In this document: one piece after another, positions 5,842-10,774 of the stretch
Layout of the letters: every line of letters begins with the position of its first letter
Numbering within the stretch: the stretch's first letter is position 1
Assembly: GCA_035495555.1 (NCBI GenBank)
Contig: DATJFQ010000066.1
Coordinates: 1 to 10,774, forward strand
Length of the DNA stretch: 10,774 nucleotides
Source: DATJFQ01 sp035495555
Lineage (GTDB): Bacteria; Acidobacteriota; Vicinamibacteria; Vicinamibacterales; 2-12-FULL-66-21
Direction of reading: 5' to 3'
Program-made: the position numbers and the translations under genes
The notes under the pieces: model-generated
What the model was told of the DNA's origin: nothing
The model's input: only the letters and a program-made list of their open reading frames with translations
Databases searched by the model: none

Positions 5842-8013
5842 GTGGAACTGCTCTTCGCGGCCGCGCTGTTCGTCGTCGCCGTCATTCCGGGCTGGATGGC
5901 GACGGCGTGGCTGCTCTGGCGAGTCCGCGCGCTGCGGCGCGCCGTCGATGCGCTGGGCGCGCGCGTCTCGCACCTGCAGGCGCAGGGCGTCGAGTCCGAA
6001 CCCACTGCTTCCCCCGCGTTAACTCCGACGGTTCCCGTCATCGACGCCGCGCCGGTGGCCGTGGAGGATGCACACACATCGGTCGGACAACCGCCGCCGC
6101 CTGCCAGGCCACGAGCAACCCGTCCTCACGATGGCGAAACGCTCGAGAGCTGGATCGGCGGGCAGTGGCTCCTCTACATCGGCGTGCTGGCCATTCTGAT
6201 CGGCGTTGCGTATTTCGAGAAACTGGCGTTCGAGAGCGCCTGGCTGGGCGAAACCGCGCGCGTCGCGCAGGGCGCGGTGGCCGGGCTGGCGCTCGTATAC
6301 GGCGGCAGCCGGTTCGCCCGATCCGGGTACAGCGGCTACGGGCACGCGATTGCCGGCGCGGGCATCGCCGCGATTTACGTCTCGATCTACGCGTCGTTCA
6401 ACTTCTATCACCTGATCGATCGGGGGACGGCGTTCGTGTTGATGCTCGCCGTCACAGCAGCGGCGACGGCGCTGGCCGATCGTCAACGCTCCCAGGGACT
6501 CGCGGTCCTTTCCGTCGGCGGCGGGTATCTCACGCCGTTTCTTCTGCCCGGGACGAGCGATGCGCAGGTTGCGCTGTTCGGGTACGACGCGATTCTCGCG
6601 GGGGGCGCGAGCGCGCTCGCGGTGCGTCGGACGTGGCCGCTCCTCTATGCGACCAGCTATATCGGCACAGCGGTCACCCTCGCCGCGTGGGCGGATCGGT
6701 TCTATACGCCAGCCAAGTACCTCCGCACGGAGCTCTTCCTCACGCTGTTCTGCGCGATGTTCGTCTGGATGCTGCGGCGCTGTCGCTGGCGCGGACCCGC
6801 AACCGAACAGGTGGCGTCCCTCTTCCTGGTGACGGCGCCAATCGCGTATTACCTCGCCTCGGTCGCGATCCTGATGGACCACACGACGGCATGGCTCGTG
6901 TGGATGGTCGCGACGGCCGCCGTGGGCGCCGTCGTCGCCGTTCGGCGTGCACCCGGGTGGGGGCTGCTTCTGTCGGTCGCTGTCCTCGTGCCGTTTCTCC
7001 TCTGGTGCGACACGCCGGCCGCGCGTGCCCATCTGATCGACGGCCTGTCAGCCGCCGCAGGGATCTACCTACTCGCGCTTGCCGCCCAGTTGCGCATCGG
7101 CACGGGCCGCACGGACCTGTCCGCAACAGAGATCCTCTGGCTGCATCTGAACGGCCTCGGCATCTTCGCGGCGGCGTACCTGCTGCTTCTTCATGATCAT
7201 CTCGCGCTCACCGCCGCCGCCGCGGCCGCGTTTGCGCTCTGGCAGGCGGGCGTGGCGCTGACAATCAGAGCGCGGGCCCCCGAACAGGCGCTGCACGTCG
7301 GGGCGCTGGCGCTGACGCTGACGGCCATCGCGATCGCGCTCGAGTTCGACGGCGCGGCGGTGACGATCGGGTGGGCTGTCGAAGCGCTGGCCATCACGGC
7401 AATGGGGCGCCAGACCCGCCGCGAGTGGCTGCGCACCGGCGGCGTGATCCTGTTTGCCATCGCTTTCGTTCGCGCCGTGTCCCTGCTGCTCGAACCGCCG
7501 GTCGTGCATCAGTCCGTGCTGCTCAACCGGCGCGCGGCGTGCGCGCTCGTGCTCATAGCCATCGCATACGCCATCGCATGGCTGCACCGGTCGTCCGGTC
7601 GTCGCGAGCGCGGCGCGATCCGGACGACGGGAATCCTTGCCGCGCAAGTGTTGACCATCCTTTGGTTCACGTCCGAGATCCGCGCCTACTGGTCAGTCCC
7701 GCAGTCGGCGCTCACGCGGGAGCTGATGCTGTCGGTGACGTGGGCCGCCTACGCCACGACGCTCGTGGTCGTCGGCCTGCGCCGACAGTTCGCGCCTCTT
7801 CGCATTTTCGCCATGGTCGTGCTGGCCCTCACGATTGCGAAGGTGTTCACGGTGGATCTCGCGCAATTGCAGCGCGTCTATCGCGTCGCCAGCATGCTGG
7901 GACTCGGGGTCATGCTGCTGCTGACGTCTTATCTCTACCAGAAGTCGCGGGCTGGCACACGGATTGGTTCGCCCGAGCCGAATGGCGACGAGGGCGAATC
8001 GACCGCACACTGA
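5842..8013 (+). CDS. DUF2339 family multi-pass membrane protein
   Basis: This is a very hydrophobic protein of 723 residues, matching the size and layout of DUF2339 (PF10101) proteins, whose function is unknown. An N-terminal helix (about 3-26) is followed by a short coiled stretch and a Pro/Ala-rich linker (about 50-100). The family signature is clear: ETLESWIGGQWLLYIGVLAI around W104, then VAYFEKLAFESAWLG, and later GYGHAIAGAGIAAIYVSIYA and LSVGGGYLTPFLLPG. Roughly twenty helices fill the rest, ending with the typical IAKVFTVDLAQLQRVYRVAS and SYLYQKSRAG. The GTG start is forced by the in-frame TAG at 5830 unless an internal ATG is used. The 3' end overlaps the downstream transporter gene by 32 nt, so the two are probably co-translated. 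No catalytic motif is apparent. Confidence 0.92.
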   Translation: MELLFAAALFVVAVIPGWMATAWLLWRVRALRRAVDALGARVSHLQAQGVESEPTASPALTPTVPVIDAAPVAVEDAHTSVGQPPPPARPRATRPHDGETLESWIGGQWLLYIGVLAILIGVAYFEKLAFESAWLGETARVAQGAVAGLALVYGGSRFARSGYSGYGHAIAGAGIAAIYVSIYASFNFYHLIDRGTAFVLMLAVTAAATALADRQRSQGLAVLSVGGGYLTPFLLPGTSDAQVALFGYDAILAGGASALAVRRTWPLLYATSYIGTAVTLAAWADRFYTPAKYLRTELFLTLFCAMFVWMLRRCRWRGPATEQVASLFLVTAPIAYYLASVAILMDHTTAWLVWMVATAAVGAVVAVRRAPGWGLLLSVAVLVPFLLWCDTPAARAHLIDGLSAAAGIYLLALAAQLRIGTGRTDLSATEILWLHLNGLGIFAAAYLLLLHDHLALTAAAAAAFALWQAGVALTIRARAPEQALHVGALALTLTAIAIALEFDGAAVTIGWAVEALAITAMGRQTRREWLRTGGVILFAIAFVRAVSLLLEPPVVHQSVLLNRRAACALVLIAIAYAIAWLHRSSGRRERGAIRTTGILAAQVLTILWFTSEIRAYWSVPQSALTRELMLSVTWAAYATTLVVVGLRRQFAPLRIFAMVVLALTIAKVFTVDLAQLQRVYRVASMLGLGVMLLLTSYLYQKSRAGTRIGSPEPNGDEGESTAH

Positions 8014-8803
8014 GGAAGCCGACCAGAAACAGTCGCCGCAGGGAAAAGTCGTCTACCGCGCCGTGTATCGCGAAGGCGCGGACGAACTGTCGCGCGACTC
8101 CGCCGCGCTCGCGTGGTCCGGGCTGGCGGCTGGACTGTCGATGGGCTTTTCCCTGTTGTCCGAGGCGTTCCTCCGTGCGCATCTTCCGGACACCGAATGG
8201 CGTCCGCTCCTCAGCAAGTTCGGGTACAGCGTCGGATTCCTGATCGTCATCCTCGGACGCCAGCAACTGTTCACGGAAAACACGCTGACCGTGATTCTTC
8301 CGCTGCTGCGGCTCAAACGCGGGGGCGTTCTCGCCAACGTCGCGCGCCTTTGGGTGATCGTCTTGACCGCCAATATGGCCGGCGCGCTGATCTTCACCGC
8401 GGCCATCGTGTTCCTGCCCGTCCTCGATCCAGCCGTGAGGACTGCCGTGACGAGCATCGGCACCGAATCGATGTCGTACGGCGTGTGGCCCGTGTTCGCG
8501 CGCGGCATCTTCGCGGGGTGGCTGATTGCCCTCATGGTCTGGCTGCTGCCCTTCGCCGAGACGGCGCGCGTGTGGGTCATCATCATCATCACCTACATCG
8601 TCGGACTTGGCGGCTTCTCCCACGTCATCGCCGGGAGCGCCGAGGTGTTCGCGCTCTCCTGGCAGGGGCTGGAGCCGTGGACTGCCACGGTCGGCCGCTA
8701 CACACTCCCCGCGCTGTTCGGAAATACGCTGGGCGGCGTGGCGCTCGTCGCGGCGCTCGCGCATGTTCAATTCATCGAAGGCGCCGAATTGCTGGAACCG
8801 TAG
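7982..8803 (+). CDS. Formate/nitrite transporter (FNT) family protein, YfdC-like
   Basis: This is an inner-membrane channel-type protein of 273 residues. After a soluble N-terminus (about 1-40) come six expected helices with family sequences: DSAALAWSGLAAGLSMGFSL (39-58), GYSVGFLIVILGRQQLFTEN, ARGIFAGWLIALMVWLLPFA, GFSHVIAGSAEVFAL and LFGNTLGGVALVAAL. The histidine in FSHVIAGS is at the position of the central pore histidine of FNT channels. RQQLFTENT and the charged N-terminal region are closest to E. coli YfdC as I recall it, a branch of unproven substrate, rather than to FocA or NirC. The ATG at 7982 was preferred; a TTG at 7964 is also in frame. It overlaps the DUF2339 gene by 32 nt with no strong Shine-Dalgarno, suggesting coupling. 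No formate or nitrite enzyme gene is nearby, so the ion carried is uncertain. Confidence 0.9.
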   Translation: MATRANRPHTEEADQKQSPQGKVVYRAVYREGADELSRDSAALAWSGLAAGLSMGFSLLSEAFLRAHLPDTEWRPLLSKFGYSVGFLIVILGRQQLFTENTLTVILPLLRLKRGGVLANVARLWVIVLTANMAGALIFTAAIVFLPVLDPAVRTAVTSIGTESMSYGVWPVFARGIFAGWLIALMVWLLPFAETARVWVIIIITYIVGLGGFSHVIAGSAEVFALSWQGLEPWTATVGRYTLPALFGNTLGGVALVAALAHVQFIEGAELLEP

Positions 8804-8863
8804 CTGCCAGACTGCCTGCCGCAGGGCTTCGTTCGTAATTGGCCGGGCCGCTGATGCTGGATA

Positions 8864-8923
8864 TTGACGACGCTTTTGGTCGGATATAGACTGGCCAATA
8901 GGACCAATACGGTCGTATATCCG
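8864..8923 (+). promoter_or_regulatory. Putative promoter of the FTR1 gene with overlapping inverted repeat
   Basis: TTGACG (8864-8869) and TAGACT (8887-8892), separated by 17 bp, form a good sigma70-type promoter with a predicted start near 8899. CGGATATA (8881-8888) and TATATCCG (8916-8923) are perfect inverted repeats flanking the start point, about 35 bp centre to centre. The left arm lies upstream of the transcript, so this is more likely a protein-binding site than an RNA hairpin. It does not match a Fur box. A metal-responsive repressor is a reasonable guess from the gene it controls. Confidence 0.5.
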
Positions 8924-8982
8924 GCAGGCACACACTGAAATCGCGATTCGCACCCCTCGCCCTCACGATCCCCGCCGCGGCC

Positions 8983-9882
8983 GTGGTCGCCGTACTGCTG
9001 CTGCAGCTCCTCCGAGCGGGCGGACTTCCAGATCCCCTCGCGCGCGTGGACTTCGGCGCGCGCGTCCTGGACATCACGGTGCTGGTCTTCCGTGAAGGCC
9101 TCGAATGCATCCTCGTCGTGGCCGCGTTGACCGCCAATATGGTGGGTACACGCCGCGGATATCAGAAACCGGTGGCAGCGGGCCTGGGCCTCGGTATCGT
9201 CGCCACGCTGGCCACGTGGCTCGTCGCCGTCCGCATCATCGACTCGCTGACGGAAAGCATTCCGGCGCTGCAGGTGCAGGCCGCAACGGGCCTGCTCGCG
9301 ATCGTCGTGCTGCTCGTCGTGATGAACTGGTTTTTCCACAAGGTCTACTGGACCGGCTGGATCTCGATGCACAGCCGCCGCAAGCAACAACTGATTCGCG
9401 ATCACGCCTCGACACGACGTGTGTGGTTGGGGCTCGCGCTCCTGGGCTTCACCTCGCTTTACCGTGAGGGGTTCGAGATCGTCCTCTTCCTGCAGAGTTA
9501 CCGCCTGCGCCTTGGGTTCACCCCGGTCGTCTACGGCGTCGGCATCGGTCTGTTGCTCGTCACCGTTGTCGGCGCGTTGACCTTCGTTGCGCACCGGCGG
9601 CTTCCCTACCGTCGCATGCTCGTGCTGACGGGAATCATGCTTGGTCTCGTCATGCTCGTGATGGTCGGCGAACAGGCGCAGGAGATGCAGCTCGCGCGCT
9701 GGCTGCCGACGACCCCGATCGGATTCCTGCAGGGTGCGATCCCCTCGTGGATGGGTCTCTGGTTCGCGGTGTTCCCGACGGCTGAAACGCTCGGTGCGCA
9801 GTTCCTCGCGGCGGCGCTGGTCGTCGGGTCGTACTTCTTTGCACGAGAGCAGTCAGCGCGTGCGCTCGAAGCAGGGAGCTAG
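8983..9882 (+). CDS. FTR1-family iron permease
   Basis: This inner-membrane iron permease of the FTR1/EfeU family has 299 residues from GTG 8983. It has the two REGLE-type iron-binding motifs: FREGLEC with REGLE at 37-41, and YREGFEI with R161-E165. Other family features are MNWFFHKVYWTGWISMH, LGFTSLYREGFEIVLFLQSY, VGEQAQEMQLARWLPTT and a C-terminal helix. About seven membrane spans are expected. No EfeO- or EfeB-like partner is adjacent, so it may work alone. The frame is open upstream to a TAG at 8899, and the 16 codons before 8983 read like a natural N-terminus (LKSRFAPLALTIPAAA) beginning at a CTG at 8935, which has GCAGG 6 nt upstream. The true start may therefore be 8935 (315 residues). 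It has its own promoter and lies convergent to the barrel gene. Confidence 0.92.
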   Translation: MVAVLLLQLLRAGGLPDPLARVDFGARVLDITVLVFREGLECILVVAALTANMVGTRRGYQKPVAAGLGLGIVATLATWLVAVRIIDSLTESIPALQVQAATGLLAIVVLLVVMNWFFHKVYWTGWISMHSRRKQQLIRDHASTRRVWLGLALLGFTSLYREGFEIVLFLQSYRLRLGFTPVVYGVGIGLLLVTVVGALTFVAHRRLPYRRMLVLTGIMLGLVMLVMVGEQAQEMQLARWLPTTPIGFLQGAIPSWMGLWFAVFPTAETLGAQFLAAALVVGSYFFAREQSARALEAGS

Positions 9883-9913
9883 AGGCGGGAGACGCGAGGC
9901 GCGGGGCGGGAGG
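9882..9913. repeat. Direct repeat, copy 1
   Basis: This 32-nt stretch matches 10101-10131 with one extra G and one substitution, and shares an exact 20-mer (9888-9907 with 10106-10125). It forms the left part of the G-rich heptad array. The two copies bracket the convergent intergenic region. Confidence 0.7.
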
Positions 9914-9950
9914 GCGAGGCGGGAGGCGTGGGGCGGGGGGCGCAGGAGCG
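9882..9950. repeat. G-rich degenerate heptad array after the FTR1 stop, G-quadruplex potential
   Basis: About ten GRGGCGN-like units, nearly all 7 bp, start at the last base of the FTR1 stop codon: GAGGCGG, GAGACGC, GAGGCGC, GGGGCGG, a 6-bp GAGGGC, GAGGCGG, GAGGCGT, GGGGCGG, GGGGCGC, AGGAGCG. The plus strand at 9903-9923 has four tracts of three or more G with loops of 1, 1 and 6 nt, a standard quadruplex motif, and further G tracts continue to 9940. This would lie in the 3' end of the FTR1 transcript. Confidence 0.7.
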
Positions 9951-9995
9951 CCCGGGCCCCATCGCCTCACCAGCGATGGGGGCGAGGACGGGCGC
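9948..9995. terminator. Two-part stem-loop between convergent genes, possible bidirectional terminator
   Basis: The inner stem CCCCATCGC (9957-9965) pairs perfectly with GCGATGGGG (9973-9981) across a 7-nt loop. An outer stem GCGCCC (9948-9953) pairs with GGGCGC (9990-9995). It lies between the ends of the FTR1 gene and the convergent barrel gene, where a terminator is expected. There is no T-run on either side, so it is not a classical intrinsic terminator. GGGCCCCATCGC recurs at 10069-10080. The rest of 9883-10139 shows no gene. Confidence 0.4.
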
Positions 9996-10100
9996 CCGCT
10001 TCGCGCGGAGGCGGCTCCTCGTCGACAGTCTTTCCGGCTGCCGAGCACGAAGCGGGCTGTCCGAGCGGGGGCCCCATCGCAAGACAAGGCGGAGCGGCGC

Positions 10101-10131
10101 GAGGCGGAGACGCGAGGCGCGGGGCCGGAGG
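10101..10131. repeat. Direct repeat, copy 2
   Basis: This 31-nt copy of 9882-9913 differs by one deleted G and one substitution. It sits just beyond the stop codon of the minus-strand barrel gene, so both convergent genes end next to a copy. Neighbouring bases (10087-10137) continue the same GAGGCGC/GGGGCCG heptad style. Confidence 0.7.
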
Positions 10132-10139
10132 CGCGGTCC

Positions 10140-10774
10140 TTACCGCTCCCAGACGACCGAGAACGCCGTCCGGCCGTCGCGTAAACCGTGCGCGAGGTCG
10201 ACGCGCAGCACGCCCGATCCGGGCGCCGCGAGCCGCAGCCCGATGCCAGCATCGACTTGTGTCGATGACAGACCTGACGCAAACCCGCGGGAGGCTTTGG
10301 CGACATCGATGAACGCCGCCGGCGCATACTGCACCAGCCATTTCGACGGACTGGACCAGCGCTGAAATTCCGCCCCGCCAAACATCAGCCGACGCCCGAG
10401 CACGCCGCCAGAGATCAGCCCATCCTCCAGCAGCGGATGCGCGCGCAGCAGGACGTCGCGGACGTGTCCCGTATCTGCGCCGGGCCAGGCCAGCGCAGGT
10501 GCTGCGTCCGTAGCCGCGGACGCGCCCGTCCGGAGCAGCAGCAAGTTCCGCGAGCGGCTGGGTGAGCTCCTGAACGTGGCGTCGACGCTCGCGTTGGAGA
10601 ACGCTTCGTGACCGGTCCAGTGCGAGACGCGAGCACGGAGCTGGAGACGATCGACCAGCGGCCAGAACTCCGCATCGGCGCCCAGCAACGCTTGACGGCC
10701 TCGATCGAGCCAGCGATCGACGCCGGCCGTCGCACCCACTCGCCAGCGATCCGTCAGCCAGGTCCCCCCGGAGA
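10140..10774 (-). CDS. Omp85/D15 surface-antigen-type outer-membrane barrel, C-terminal part only
   Basis: The frame is open from the right window edge to the TAA at 10140-10142, giving 210 visible residues of a longer protein. They show alternating beta-strand segments and an Omp85/bacterial-surface-antigen C-terminus: LLRAHPLLEDGLISGGVLGR, MFGGAEFQRW, QYAPAAFIDVAKA, VDAGIGLRLAAPGSGVLRVD and LAHGLRDGRTAFSVVWER. The pattern 'G.GLRL..PG.GVLRVDLAHGLRDG' is that of the last strands of such barrels, inserted in the outer membrane. The final residues are W-E-R rather than the usual terminal aromatic, which may weaken BAM recognition. A GTG at 10739 is not the real start, since sense codons (TWLTDRWR) continue upstream to the edge. 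Assignment to BamA, TamA or a lone Omp85-like protein is impossible without the N-terminal domains. Confidence 0.7.
   Translation of the reverse strand, partial: SGGTWLTDRWRVGATAGVDRWLDRGRQALLGADAEFWPLVDRLQLRARVSHWTGHEAFSNASVDATFRSSPSRSRNLLLLRTGASAATDAAPALAWPGADTGHVRDVLLRAHPLLEDGLISGGVLGRRLMFGGAEFQRWSSPSKWLVQYAPAAFIDVAKASRGFASGLSSTQVDAGIGLRLAAPGSGVLRVDLAHGLRDGRTAFSVVWER

Noticed and set aside
8864..8923. Fur box upstream of the iron permease
   Set aside because: No stretch approaches the GATAAT-based Fur consensus; only an unrelated inverted repeat is present.
7910..8953. Antisense frame of 347 codons over the FNT gene and FTR1 promoter
   Set aside because: Hydrophilic, biased shadow of a membrane-protein gene with no family match.
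9883..10139. Insertion-sequence remnant between convergent genes
   Set aside because: There are direct repeats but no terminal inverted repeats and no transposase fragment in any frame.

Overview
The window is GC-rich bacterial chromosome with the look of an Acidobacteriota genome, most likely Vicinamibacteria. This rests mainly on the large two-module orphan permease at the left edge (the ADOP type typical of that phylum), supported by the overall gene style. No taxonomic search could be run.

Layout. A MacB/FtsX-like orphan permease runs leftward off the window (complement of <1..2316). A roughly 0.2 kb divergent intergenic region with a perfect 10-bp inverted repeat separates it from a rightward signalling block: a receiver + PP2C/SpoIIE phosphatase (2528-3673), then a LytS-type sensor kinase (3798-4943) and a LytTR response regulator (4946-5722) that are 2 nt apart and clearly one operon. 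The gap before the kinase gene holds three exact copies and one imperfect copy of a GGTGACCAAC repeat just upstream of a sigma70-like promoter. Read on the other strand, these resemble LytTR/AlgR half-sites and may be the regulator's own operator.

After an eleven-unit, 7-bp tandem repeat (5749-5825) comes a membrane pair: a many-helix DUF2339 protein (5842-8013) whose end overlaps by 32 nt a YfdC-like formate/nitrite-transporter family protein (7982-8803). An FTR1 iron permease follows (8983-9882) behind its own well-formed promoter, which is spanned by an 8-bp inverted repeat. The last gene, a convergent Omp85/D15-type outer-membrane barrel, enters from the right edge (complement of 10140..>10774). 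The convergent gap (9883-10139) holds a G-rich heptad array with G-quadruplex potential, a two-part stem-loop and a near-perfect 31/32-nt direct repeat.

How the genes work together. The lytSR pair senses an unknown signal through membrane helices and controls transcription through LytTR. The REC-PP2C protein probably feeds a partner-switching (anti-anti-sigma) pathway whose partners are not in the window. The right half is envelope transport: anion channel, iron uptake and an outer-membrane barrel. All genes seen are intact or cut only by the window edge. No RNA genes, CRISPR arrays or insertion sequences were found, and no intergenic gap exceeds 300 nt. The most interesting material is in the intergenic repeats and regulatory DNA rather than in a new gene system.
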